A DNA stretch of 47,447 nucleotides from Bacteroidales bacterium. GTDB lineage: Bacteria > Bacteroidota > Bacteroidia > Bacteroidales > WCHB1-69. The stretch covers positions 1-47,447 of the forward strand of contig JAFXSR010000061.1 of assembly GCA_017525505.1 (NCBI GenBank), read 5' to 3'. Position numbers and translations under genes: made by a program. The notes beneath the pieces are model-generated. The model saw nothing but the letters and a program-made list of their open reading frames with translations. It was not told where the DNA came from and searched no databases. Positions 6,804-15,318 of this stretch are shown here, in pieces (position 1 is the first letter of the stretch; the number at the start of each line of letters is the position of its first letter).

Positions 6804-7946
6804 ATGGATAATTTTATCGTTTCAGCCCGTAAGTACCGACCGACGACTTTTAACTCCGTGGTGGGTCAGGAGCATATCACCTCCACTCTGAAGAATGCCA
6901 TCAAGACCGGCCAGATCGCGCAGTCGTTTCTGTTCTGCGGTCCTCGTGGGGTTGGTAAGACCACCTGTGCCCGTATCTTCGCCAAGGCACTGAACTGTAA
7001 GCACTTGACCGTCGATTTCGAGCCTTGCAACGAGTGCGATTCATGCCGGGCTTACAATGAGTCGGCCTCTTTCAATGTGTATGAGCTGGATGCCGCCTCC
7101 AACAACTCGGTAGATGATATCCGCTCGCTGGTGGAGCAGGTGCGCATCGCTCCGCAGGGCGCCAAGTACAAGGTGTATGTCATCGATGAGGTTCACATGT
7201 TGTCGTCAGCGGCTTTCAACGCCTTTCTGAAAACCTTGGAGGAACCGCCTGCCTACGCCAAGTTCATTTTGGCCACGACCGAAAAACATAAGATTATCCC
7301 GACCATTTTGTCGCGATGCCAAGTCTATGATTTCAAACGTATCAACGATAATGACATCATCAAACACCTGCAATATGTGGCCAAGAGCGAGCATGTGGAG
7401 GCCGAAGAGGAGGCACTTCGCGTGATTGCCGCCAAGGCCGACGGCGCCTTGCGTGACGCTCTGTCCATCTTCGACCAGATTGTCAGTTTCTCGGGTGGTA
7501 ATATCACTTACAAGCAGACCATTGAGAACCTGAACGTGCTGGATGTCAACAATTACTTCAAGATGGTGAACCATCTGTTCAGCGAGGAGGTGTCGTCGGC
7601 ATTGCTGCTGTTCGATGAGATTTTGTCCAACGGCTTTGAAGCCCAGCATTTTATCGCTGGTATGGCCAAGCATTTCAGGAATCTGTTAGTGGCCCAGAAT
7701 CCGTCCACCGTCCGGCTGATGGAAGCTTCAGACAGCATCAAACAGCAGTACTCCATGCAGGCCCAGAATATTGACAAATCCCTGCTGCTGAGAGCGTTGG
7801 ATTTGACCAATGAATGTGATTTCAATTTCAAAAGCTCCAATAACAAACGACTGTCAGTGGAGTTGTGCCTGATGAAAATCAACGCCAACTACGTCTTCAT
7901 GAAAAACAAGGCGTCGGCGGCTAAAGTCAGGCAATCACGGGAGTGA
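6804..7946 (+). CDS. dnaX: DNA polymerase III subunit gamma/tau, N-terminal part
   Basis: This frame encodes 380 residues of the AAA+ clamp-loader subunit that opens the sliding clamp during replication. The N-terminus (YRPTTFNSVVGQEH) is standard. The Walker A GPRGVGKT is at about 46-53, a four-Cys zinc site includes CNECDSC (about residues 74-80), Walker B is VYVIDEVHML, and sensor 1 / SRC is LATTEKHKIIPTILSRCQVYDF. Domain III follows. The frame then stops at 7944-7946, while the rest of the protein continues in the +1 frame at 7947-8697. Alone, this product would resemble a short gamma form. Whether the shift is programmed, a real mutation or a sequence error cannot be decided here. Confidence 0.9.
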   Translation: MDNFIVSARKYRPTTFNSVVGQEHITSTLKNAIKTGQIAQSFLFCGPRGVGKTTCARIFAKALNCKHLTVDFEPCNECDSCRAYNESASFNVYELDAASNNSVDDIRSLVEQVRIAPQGAKYKVYVIDEVHMLSSAAFNAFLKTLEEPPAYAKFILATTEKHKIIPTILSRCQVYDFKRINDNDIIKHLQYVAKSEHVEAEEEALRVIAAKADGALRDALSIFDQIVSFSGGNITYKQTIENLNVLDVNNYFKMVNHLFSEEVSSALLLFDEILSNGFEAQHFIAGMAKHFRNLLVAQNPSTVRLMEASDSIKQQYSMQAQNIDKSLLLRALDLTNECDFNFKSSNNKRLSVELCLMKINANYVFMKNKASAAKVRQSRE

Positions 7947-8697
7947 TTCATCCGAGCAAAGCGCGGCGCCAGGTGTTCCAGGAACATTCTCAACCGCACC
8001 CCGACAGTCACGGCAGGCCTTTGTGCCTCCGGTTGCTGCCCCCGTCAAGATAACCCCGAAAATCAGTGATGTGCTGCAAGATCCGGTACTGACGACCCCT
8101 TCGCCGCAGCCAGCGGTGGCGGAACAGCCAACGGTGAGCACTGAATCCTCTGGTTCACAAGTTATTCAGGCCAGTGCCGAGCCCCAGGAGAGAACGGGTG
8201 GAGTTTCTTCTGAAAACTCTGCCGCTGAGGCACAAGCGGAAAACCATACAGTCTCAGAGGCACCGGGAAAGTCCATGGGTACAGAAACCACGGGCTCCCC
8301 GGCGGAAACCGAAGTGCCCCAGACTATTTCCTCATCGGACGAGAAGTTTGTAAACGCATGGAACACGATGTTCGAGTTGCTATTCCGAGAAATCGCCACC
8401 ATTTACTATCCCCTGAAAGGGGTGGTGCCTTCCATAGAGAATAATATCATCCGCGTGAAGGTGAAGAATGAGATGATGAAGGACAACTTCGAGTCGCGTG
8501 TCCGTCTGGCATTGGAATATCTGCGCAAAAATCTCGACCCGCGTATTGATGACATCAAGGTGGAGGTTGAGGTGAACCCGGCCCAGACGTCCAAACTGAT
8601 TTATGACACCCAGGACAAGATGAACGATCTGAACAAAGAAAACCCTGAATTGCCGGAGTTTTTGAAGATTCTGAATTTGTCAGCCAAAGATATGTAA
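7903..8697 (+). CDS. dnaX: dnaX C-terminal (tau-specific) part in the +1 frame
   Basis: The frame one base ahead of dnaX is open from 7903 (after a TGA at 7900-7902) to a stop at 8697. It first encodes a Pro-, Ser-, Glu- and Ala-rich linker, then a compact domain from about 8340 (AWNTMFELLFREIATIYYPLKG ... PELPEFLKILNL), as seen at the C-terminus of full-length Bacteroidota DnaX. There is no ATG with its own promoter; a GTG at 8023 is the only obvious internal start. Joined to the upstream frame it gives a protein of about 630 residues, the normal size for the phylum. The two frames overlap between 7903 and 7943, where a shift could occur. Confidence 0.75.
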   Translation, partial: KTRRRRLKSGNHGSDSSEQSAAPGVPGTFSTAPRQSRQAFVPPVAAPVKITPKISDVLQDPVLTTPSPQPAVAEQPTVSTESSGSQVIQASAEPQERTGGVSSENSAAEAQAENHTVSEAPGKSMGTETTGSPAETEVPQTISSSDEKFVNAWNTMFELLFREIATIYYPLKGVVPSIENNIIRVKVKNEMMKDNFESRVRLALEYLRKNLDPRIDDIKVEVEVNPAQTSKLIYDTQDKMNDLNKENPELPEFLKILNLSAKDM

Positions 8698-8706
8698 CCA
8701 ATACAA

Positions 8707-10617
8707 ATGCTTATGAAAAAGATTTTTACCCTTTTAAGCCTTTTAGTTCCCAGCCTGCTTTTTGCGCAGGTTAACGCCGTAAATGGAGTATGTTTGAACA
8801 GGGCGGTGCCGGATGGCCGTGTGGACAGTGTTTACCAAGGTATAGACTTGCCGCAGGCCTTCAAAGGCGAGGATGTCATCATCGGGGTCACCGACTGGGG
8901 CTTCGACTATACGCATCCTGTGTTTTATGATTCAGAGCGTCAGCATTACCGTATCCTGAGAGCATGGGATCAGTATCGCAATGCCGGACCTGCACCGACT
9001 GGCTTTGACTATGGTACAGAGCTGGTGGGACAAGAGGCATTGCTGGCTGCCCATTGCGATACATTCAATGTGTACGAGTATGGCTATCATGGCACGCATG
9101 TGGCCAGTATCGCTGCCGGTTCCGGTACAGAATCTGCTTTGCGCGGAGTGGCACCAGAGGCGGATATTATTTTATGTTCTATACTTGTCAGCGAGCAGGC
9201 TGCCGTCGATGCCTTCCGTTGGATGTACCAGGTGGCGCAACAGGAGCAGAAACGACTGGTCATCAATATGAGCTGGGGCTTGTATTATATGGGTTTTATG
9301 GATGGGTCTGGAGCCATTGCCGAGGTGATGCAGGAACTGAATGATGAGGGAGTTGTCTTTGTGAGCAGCGCTGGCAATGACGGGGATGTGAAATTCCACT
9401 TGCATCAGGATTTTGATGCCATCACAGATACCTTGAAGTCCATTATCGGTTTTTCCGATTCTTATGGTAACGAACAGTATCGTTATGGACAATGCGTTAC
9501 CATGACCAGCTCGCCGTACACCTCTTTCAGCTATGCCGTTGCTGTTGTTGGCGAGGGTGGCCAAATTTTAGGCTCGACTCCTTTTTATGATACAGAAAGC
9601 GGAGACTTCAATTTGGACACCATTGTCTATGTGGTGGGGTACCCTGTTGAATACAAGATTGAAAATGTGGCTTCTATTGTGCCGAATGCCCGTCCCCATG
9701 TGAATATGCGGGTGAAGAAATCCATATATGGTGGGATTCAGTATGCGCTGGTAGTTGCCGCTGAAGAAGGTGATTTCCATGCTTGGAATGTGATAGACCT
9801 GACCAATGGTGTGGGCAACTGGGGTGGTGCGTTCACTTCCGCTGGAACAGGGTGGACTGCAGGTGACAAGGAATATGGTATCGGAACTCCGGCCAATGTG
9901 CCGTGTGCTATTACCGTTGCGGCTCACCAGGCCAGACAGAAGAACAATACAAGCGGAGAGTTCACGGGTATTGGCAGTATCGCCAGCTTTTCCAGCTATG
10001 GCCCCGTGATTGATAATCCTGATAAACCGGACATTTCTGCTCCGGGTGTAAATGTGATGGCGGCCTTGTCAAGCTACACTTCATCTACTGAGCATACTCC
10101 GACCAATACCATGAGTTTCAATGGCAGAACTTATGGCTTTTGCCAGCTGTCGGGGACTTCCATGTCGTCACCTTTTGTGGCCGGTGTGGCCGCCCTGGTG
10201 CTTGAAGCAAATCCCTATCTGACACCGGAACAGGTGAAAAGCATTCTCAAAGAGACCGCTTATCAAGACGAATATACCGAGGCTGGCACGCCGATCCGCT
10301 TCGGTGCCGGCAAGGTGGATGCCTATCAGGCGGTGCTGAGAGCCCTGAATTACACCGGGGTGGCGCAACATAGTGTGAGCGACAGCCGCTGCCGCGTGTA
10401 TCCGAATCCGGTCTACTCCTCCGCTTTCGTAGTGATAGAGAGCGACGCCAGCAGTCTGATAGCCACCTTGTACGACATGTCGGGCCGTCAGTTGTTGAGC
10501 CAGACCATGAACTCCGGTGTGAACACTCTCGACATGCAGGCTTACAGCCCAGGTTGTTATTTCATCAGAATCAATGATGGCAAAGACATTATCACCAAAA
10601 AGATAATAAAACAATAA
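8707..10617 (+). CDS. Secreted subtilisin-like serine protease (S8) with T9SS sorting domain
   Basis: A 636-residue protein with a signal peptide (KKIFTLLSLLVPSLLFAQ). The catalytic triad is D63 (TDWGFDYTHP), H128 (HGTHVA) and S485 (SGTSMSSP), and the oxyanion Asn is N224 (SSAGNDG), numbered from 8707. Between N224 and S485 lies an insert typical of Bacteroidota subtilases. The last 75 residues (VYPNP...LYDMSGRQLLS...GCYFIRI) are a type A T9SS sorting domain, so the enzyme is probably exported across the outer membrane and anchored or released. The second Met (8713) is an equally good start. It lies 9 bp after dnaX and 27 bp before the (p)ppGpp enzyme gene. Confidence 0.92.
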   Translation: MLMKKIFTLLSLLVPSLLFAQVNAVNGVCLNRAVPDGRVDSVYQGIDLPQAFKGEDVIIGVTDWGFDYTHPVFYDSERQHYRILRAWDQYRNAGPAPTGFDYGTELVGQEALLAAHCDTFNVYEYGYHGTHVASIAAGSGTESALRGVAPEADIILCSILVSEQAAVDAFRWMYQVAQQEQKRLVINMSWGLYYMGFMDGSGAIAEVMQELNDEGVVFVSSAGNDGDVKFHLHQDFDAITDTLKSIIGFSDSYGNEQYRYGQCVTMTSSPYTSFSYAVAVVGEGGQILGSTPFYDTESGDFNLDTIVYVVGYPVEYKIENVASIVPNARPHVNMRVKKSIYGGIQYALVVAAEEGDFHAWNVIDLTNGVGNWGGAFTSAGTGWTAGDKEYGIGTPANVPCAITVAAHQARQKNNTSGEFTGIGSIASFSSYGPVIDNPDKPDISAPGVNVMAALSSYTSSTEHTPTNTMSFNGRTYGFCQLSGTSMSSPFVAGVAALVLEANPYLTPEQVKSILKETAYQDEYTEAGTPIRFGAGKVDAYQAVLRALNYTGVAQHSVSDSRCRVYPNPVYSSAFVVIESDASSLIATLYDMSGRQLLSQTMNSGVNTLDMQAYSPGCYFIRINDGKDIITKKIIKQ

Positions 10618-10644
10618 AAATCATCAAAACACACATATTAACTC

Positions 10645-12894
10645 ATGCAGACCCCTTATATCCCGAATCCGGAACTCGAAAACAAGATGATTGTCAGAAA
10701 ATACCGTGAATTGCTCAGCTATATGTATGACAAGACCACGGTGGAACAGCGCAAGCTCATCCGCAAGGCTTTTGCCTTGGCGGTTCACGCCCATAAGGAT
10801 ATGCGCCGCAGAAGCGGTGAGCCGTATATCTACCATCCTATCGCCGTCGCGAAGATTGTCACCCAGGAGATTAACCTGGGCACGACCTCTCTGGTATGCG
10901 CTTTGCTGCACGATGTGGTGGAAGATACCGACTACACGCTGGATGACATACGGGAGATTTTCGGGGACAAGGTGGCCCGGATTATCGATGGCTTGACCAA
11001 AATCGAGGATTTGGTCATTGACAGCAATGTGTCCATCCAGGCGGAGAATTTCAGGAAAATTTTCCTGTCCATGTCGGAGGATGTGCGTGTGATTCTGATC
11101 AAACTGGCTGACCGACTGCATAATATGCGAACTTTGGGTTCCATGCCGCCGGAGAAACAGTGGAAAATAGCCTCCGAGACCCAGTATTTCTACGTTCCAA
11201 TAGCCCATCGTCTGGGTCTTTATGCCATCAAGAGCGAGCTGGAGGATTTCGCCATGCAATATACCGACCCCGTCACCTATCGTTTCATCGCCAACAAGCT
11301 GAAACATACCGAGGCCGACCGTCAGACTTTGATTTCGGATTTTGTGAAGCCGATACAGGACAAGCTGAAAGCCGAGGGCATTGAGGCTGAGATGTCGAGC
11401 CGTACCAAGTCGGTGTATTCCATTTATCAGAAGATGAAACGCAAAAACATCAATTTCGAGGATATCTATGATATTTTTGCCGTTCGTTTTGTGTTTGATG
11501 CCGATCCGAAGGATGAAATCCGCACCTGCTGGGCCATTTATGCCATTGTGACCAGCCTGTATGAGACCAATCCGGAGCGGGAACGCAATTTCCTGGCTCA
11601 TCCCAAACCCAATGGCTACCAGTCGTTGCACGTGACCGCCATGAGCAAGGCCGGCAAATGGGTGGAGGTACAGATACGTTCGCGCCGTATGGACGAGATT
11701 GCCGAGAAAGGCTTCGCCGCCCATTATAAATATAAGGAAGAGAATCGCACCCCCGACGAGTATGACAACAGGGTAGAGGAGTGGTTGCTGAAAATCAGGG
11801 AGGTGCTGAACAGCGATAAAACCAACGCCATTGATTTCTTGAATGAAATCAAGCTGAATCTGGGGCTGAAGGAGGTGTTTATTTTTACCCCTAAGGGTGA
11901 TATGAAACAGCTGCCGGCGGGTTCCACGGTGCTGGATTTGGCCTACGACCTGCATACCAAGCTCGGTGACCAGTGTATTGGTGCCAAGGTGAATTTCAAT
12001 ATTGTGCCGGTGAATTATGTGCTGAAAAACGGCGACCAGGTGGAGATCATTACCTCCAAGAAGCAGTTTCCCAAGCAGGAATGGTTCGACTTTGTGAAAA
12101 CCTCGCGTGCCCGGGAACGCATCAAAGACGCTATCCGACTGGAACAGAAAAAGTCCACCAACAAGGGTATGTCCATCCTGAGACGTTATTTTACCTACAT
12201 GGGGCTGGCCTTCACCCCTCAGAATATCGGCATGGTGCAGGCCGAAACGGGCATTAAGTCGCCCATCGAGTTCTGGGATTATGTGTCGCAGAACAAGTTG
12301 TCGGAGGACCGTGTGCGGAAGATGTTCTCTGGCGAGAAGAACAGCGAGTTGGAGGAATTCCAGAAGAAGGTGACCGACGAAATCACCAACAAGCCTTTGA
12401 GCCAGCTGATAGAGGAAGAGCTGACGACGCACCCGTCCATGTTCATGATTGACGATACGTCCGAGAATATCCGTTACAAGCTGTCGCCCTGCTGCAATCC
12501 GATTCCAGGTGACAATGTGGTGGGCTTTCAGATGCCTAATAATGAGATTATTATCCATCAAACCAAATGTCCCAAAGCCATCGAGCAAATGTCCAAGTTC
12601 GGCAACCGTATTATCAAGACCAAATGGCGTAAGGAACAGAATCTGGCATTTTTGTCGGGCTTGCGCCTGACGGGTTTCGACAAGAAAGGCATGCTGAAAG
12701 ATATTATAGATATTGTAACCTCCCAGTTGAATCTTAACATCCGCTCGCTGAATATTGAGACCAGGGACAATGTTTTTACGGGTACGTTGATGCTATATAT
12801 AGAAAATGTACATGCCTTGAACGAGCTGATTGCAAAGCTGAAAAAAATCGACAATTTGGAGAAAATTGAGCGAATTGGTTACGATTTTGAGTAA
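10645..12894 (+). CDS. Bifunctional (p)ppGpp synthetase/hydrolase (Rel/SpoT)
   Basis: This 749-residue enzyme makes and degrades the stringent-response alarmone. The order is: HD hydrolase domain (about 45-200) with HPIAVA, HD at H89-D90 (LLHDVVEDT) and LADRLHNMRTLG; synthetase domain (about 240-370) with the GTP-binding KPNGYQSLHV; TGS domain (IFTPKGDMKQLPAGSTVLD, about 410-470); a Cys pair SPCCNPIPGD in the conserved zinc-finger region (about 615); and a C-terminal ACT domain. With the catalytic motifs of both domains intact it should be bifunctional. It may be cotranscribed with the protease gene upstream. A long open frame on the opposite strand is a shadow. Confidence 0.95.
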   Translation: MQTPYIPNPELENKMIVRKYRELLSYMYDKTTVEQRKLIRKAFALAVHAHKDMRRRSGEPYIYHPIAVAKIVTQEINLGTTSLVCALLHDVVEDTDYTLDDIREIFGDKVARIIDGLTKIEDLVIDSNVSIQAENFRKIFLSMSEDVRVILIKLADRLHNMRTLGSMPPEKQWKIASETQYFYVPIAHRLGLYAIKSELEDFAMQYTDPVTYRFIANKLKHTEADRQTLISDFVKPIQDKLKAEGIEAEMSSRTKSVYSIYQKMKRKNINFEDIYDIFAVRFVFDADPKDEIRTCWAIYAIVTSLYETNPERERNFLAHPKPNGYQSLHVTAMSKAGKWVEVQIRSRRMDEIAEKGFAAHYKYKEENRTPDEYDNRVEEWLLKIREVLNSDKTNAIDFLNEIKLNLGLKEVFIFTPKGDMKQLPAGSTVLDLAYDLHTKLGDQCIGAKVNFNIVPVNYVLKNGDQVEIITSKKQFPKQEWFDFVKTSRARERIKDAIRLEQKKSTNKGMSILRRYFTYMGLAFTPQNIGMVQAETGIKSPIEFWDYVSQNKLSEDRVRKMFSGEKNSELEEFQKKVTDEITNKPLSQLIEEELTTHPSMFMIDDTSENIRYKLSPCCNPIPGDNVVGFQMPNNEIIIHQTKCPKAIEQMSKFGNRIIKTKWRKEQNLAFLSGLRLTGFDKKGMLKDIIDIVTSQLNLNIRSLNIETRDNVFTGTLMLYIENVHALNELIAKLKKIDNLEKIERIGYDFE

Positions 12895-13027
12895 AAAGGG
12901 GAATAATGTTAAGGAGGCAAAAAGTTGAAAAGGTGTAATTTAACATTTTTAAATGCTTGAATGGTAAAGAATTGAATTGTGCAGTTGGCTGTTAAAAAAA
13001 GTTAACGACTATGTTGAAAAAATATGG

Positions 13028-13035
13028 TATATTTG
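13028..13035 (+). promoter_or_regulatory. -7 box of the acpP-fabF-rnc operon
   Basis: TATATTTG followed by CA, 24 bp before the acpP start. The region between the preceding gene and here is AT-rich and otherwise empty. Confidence 0.6.
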
Positions 13036-13059
13036 CAGTCAAATTTAAAATGAATAACT

Positions 13060-13299
13060 ATGGCAGAAATTATTGACAAAGTACAAGCGATTATTGCTGA
13101 AAAATTAAGTGTTGATGCAGCCGAGGTTACCCCGGAAAAAAGTTTCACCAATGATTTGGGTGCTGACTCATTAGACACTGTTGAGTTAATTATGGAATTT
13201 GAAAAGGAATTTGGCATTCAGATTCCTGACGAAGCAGCAGAACAGATTTCTACTGTTGGGGATGCAATTAAATACATTGAGAATACTATCAACAAATAG
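13060..13299 (+). CDS. acpP: Acyl carrier protein
   Basis: A 79-residue acidic protein that carries fatty-acyl chains on a phosphopantetheine arm. The attachment Ser is S37 in [14 protein letters not shown], and helix III and the acidic C-terminal half are as expected. It is the first gene of the order acpP-fabF-rnc, common in Bacteroidota; fabF begins 24 bp later. Confidence 0.97.
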   Translation: MAEIIDKVQAIIAEKLSVDAAEVTPEKSFTNDLGADSLDTVELIMEFEKEFGIQIPDEAAEQISTVGDAIKYIENTINK

Positions 13300-13323
13300 T
13301 ATTTTTTCCCCCTTCTCTTTTTT

Positions 13324-14571
13324 ATGAGATTAAAAAGAGTAGTTGTTACCGGTATCGGCGCACTTACACCTATCGGGAAAGATGTCCCCGCGTTTTGGGA
13401 CAATTTGCTGAATGGTGTAAGTGGGGCCGCACCGATTACTTATTTCGATACCGAGCATTTCAAGACGAAATTCGCATGTGAGGTCAAAGACTTCAATGCG
13501 CTTGATTTTATAGACAGTAAGACAGCCCGCAGGATGGATCCCGGGTCGAGGTTTGCCGTAGTGGCCACACAGGAGGCCTTGGACGACAGCGGCTTGGATC
13601 TTTCGCAGGAAGATCCGCAGCGCATAGGTGTGGTAGTGGGTTCTGCTATCGGTGGCTTGCAGTCTCTCCATGAGGCTTTCTACACTCTTGTCGAGAACAA
13701 AGGGGTGCCGCGTTTCAATCCGTTTCTCCTTCCGATGGTGCTGATGGATTCCATATCGGGAAATATGGCGCTGCATTTTGGCCTCCAGGGGCCGAATTAC
13801 ATGACTTCTTCGGCGTGCGCCTCCGGGGGCAATGCCATTGTTGATGCCTACAACTTTATCCGCATGGGCCGGTGCGACATTATGGTTGCCGGCGGTGCGG
13901 AGGCTTGTATTACTCAGCTGACGGTGGGAGGCTTTGATGCCATGCGAGCATTGTCCACCCGTAATGATGAGCCGCAACGCGCTTCCCGTCCCTTTGACAA
14001 AGACCGTGACGGTTTTGTGATGGGCGAAGGTGCCGCGATGCTGATTCTGGAGAATCTGGACCATGCTTTGGCCCGTGGTGCCCATATCTATGCGGAGATG
14101 GTGGGTGGCGGCTTGAGTTGCGATGCTTTCCATATCACGGCTCCGCGGCCTGACGGCGCCGGCGCAGCCATGTCGATGCGCCTCGCACTGGAAGAGGCCG
14201 GTTTGCAGCCCCGTGAGGTGGACTATATCAATGCCCATGGCACGTCCACCAAGATGGGCGACGTTTCGGAGTGCAACGCCATTGCGGATGTTTTCGGCGA
14301 ACATGCCAACGAGCTTTTGATAAGTTCAACAAAGTCCATGACGGGTCACATGCTGGGAGCGGCTCCCGCCATCGAGAGTATCGCCTCGATTTTGGCCATG
14401 AACAAGGGTATGGCACCGCCAACCATTAATCTTGACCAGAAGGATGCCGATCTGCCAGACTGGAATTTCTGTCCGCATAAACCTGTGAAAAAGGATATCA
14501 GAGTTGTATTGTCCAATTCATTCGGTTTTGGTGGCCATAATCTCACCTTGCTCTATAAAAAATATGAATAG
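13324..14571 (+). CDS. fabF: Beta-ketoacyl-ACP synthase II
   Basis: FabF elongates fatty acyl-ACP by condensation with malonyl-ACP. The 415-residue thiolase-fold protein has the catalytic C165 (SSACASGGNA), H305 (NAHGTSTKMGD), K337 (STKSMTGH) and H342, all in place, and ends in SNSFGFGGHN as usual. It lies directly after acpP and ends 2 bp before rnc, so the three genes form an operon. Confidence 0.96.
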   Translation: MRLKRVVVTGIGALTPIGKDVPAFWDNLLNGVSGAAPITYFDTEHFKTKFACEVKDFNALDFIDSKTARRMDPGSRFAVVATQEALDDSGLDLSQEDPQRIGVVVGSAIGGLQSLHEAFYTLVENKGVPRFNPFLLPMVLMDSISGNMALHFGLQGPNYMTSSACASGGNAIVDAYNFIRMGRCDIMVAGGAEACITQLTVGGFDAMRALSTRNDEPQRASRPFDKDRDGFVMGEGAAMLILENLDHALARGAHIYAEMVGGGLSCDAFHITAPRPDGAGAAMSMRLALEEAGLQPREVDYINAHGTSTKMGDVSECNAIADVFGEHANELLISSTKSMTGHMLGAAPAIESIASILAMNKGMAPPTINLDQKDADLPDWNFCPHKPVKKDIRVVLSNSFGFGGHNLTLLYKKYE

Positions 14572-14573
14572 AG

Positions 14574-15275
14574 ATGTCCTTGTTCCATAGAGATCCCGCC
14601 TCCCAAGAGATTGTTTCTTTTATCAAAAATGTTTTCGGTTTCAAGCCGAGGCATTTGGACATTTATAAAATGGCGCTGATCCATCGCTCCTCGTCGGTGA
14701 CCGATGGGGTGGGAGGGCGCCTGAACAATGAACGCTTGGAGTATCTGGGCGATGCGGTGCTGAATTTGGTCGCGGCGGATTTTCTGTTCAGGAAATATCC
14801 TCTTGTCCCGGAGGGCCAGCTGACCGAAATGCGCTCGAAAATCGTTTGCCGTGAGAATCTGAATGCCCTGTCACGACGGATTGGCCTGGACAAACTGGTG
14901 TCTATTGACGCACATGTGCATGCCAAGTCGGTCAACGGTGACGCTTTCGAGGCGGTGATGGGAGCGATATATCTGGATTTGGGTTACGAGAAGACCAAGG
15001 AGATTTTTATCCAGCGGATATTGATGACCCAGCTGGATTTGGAGTCGTTGCTCGCGGCGGAGAAGAACTTCAAGAGCAAGGTGCTGGCATGGACGCAGAA
15101 GCGGCATCTGTCGGTGTCGTACATTCACGAGGAACAGGGCAATCAGAATAAGAAACTTTACAAAGCCATCTTGCAAGTGGATGGCAAGCCTGTGGCGGAG
15201 GGCCTGGGCTATACTGTGAAGCAGGCCGAGCAGGCCGCTGCCGAGCAGTACTGTGAGAAGGTTGTTGAATTTTGA
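14574..15275 (+). CDS. rnc: Ribonuclease III
   Basis: The enzyme cuts double-stranded RNA in rRNA maturation and mRNA turnover. The 233-residue protein carries the signature NNERLEYLGDAVL (about 51-63) with the catalytic Glu and Asp, a second acidic site in FEAVMGAIYLDLGY (about 125-138), and a C-terminal double-stranded RNA-binding domain (about 165-230, ending AEQAAAEQYCEKVV). It is the last gene of the acpP operon and converges on nnr. Confidence 0.95.
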   Translation: MSLFHRDPASQEIVSFIKNVFGFKPRHLDIYKMALIHRSSSVTDGVGGRLNNERLEYLGDAVLNLVAADFLFRKYPLVPEGQLTEMRSKIVCRENLNALSRRIGLDKLVSIDAHVHAKSVNGDAFEAVMGAIYLDLGYEKTKEIFIQRILMTQLDLESLLAAEKNFKSKVLAWTQKRHLSVSYIHEEQGNQNKKLYKAILQVDGKPVAEGLGYTVKQAEQAAAEQYCEKVVEF

Positions 15276-15290
15276 ATTTCTCCTTCTAAC

Positions 15291-15318
15291 TGTCAACTAT
15301 CAATTGTCAACTATCAAT
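15291..15318. repeat. 14-bp direct repeat at a gene end
   Basis: TGTCAACTATCAAT occurs twice in tandem, followed by TGT. It lies between rnc and nnr, which converge here, and supplies the last codons and stop of nnr. Confidence 0.85.

Noticed and set aside
7899..7910. A-run ATGAAAAACAAG in dnaX as a classical -1 slippery site
   Set aside because: A -1 shift leads to the wrong frame; the downstream part of DnaX needs +1 (or -2), and the base before the two codons is G, not A.
10624..12588. 654-codon open frame opposite the (p)ppGpp synthetase gene
   Set aside because: Length alone is striking, but it has no promoter or family features and lies wholly within a well-supported gene on the other strand; it is a codon-bias shadow.
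13330..14304. 324-codon frame opposite fabF
   Set aside because: Antisense shadow of fabF, which has all catalytic residues.
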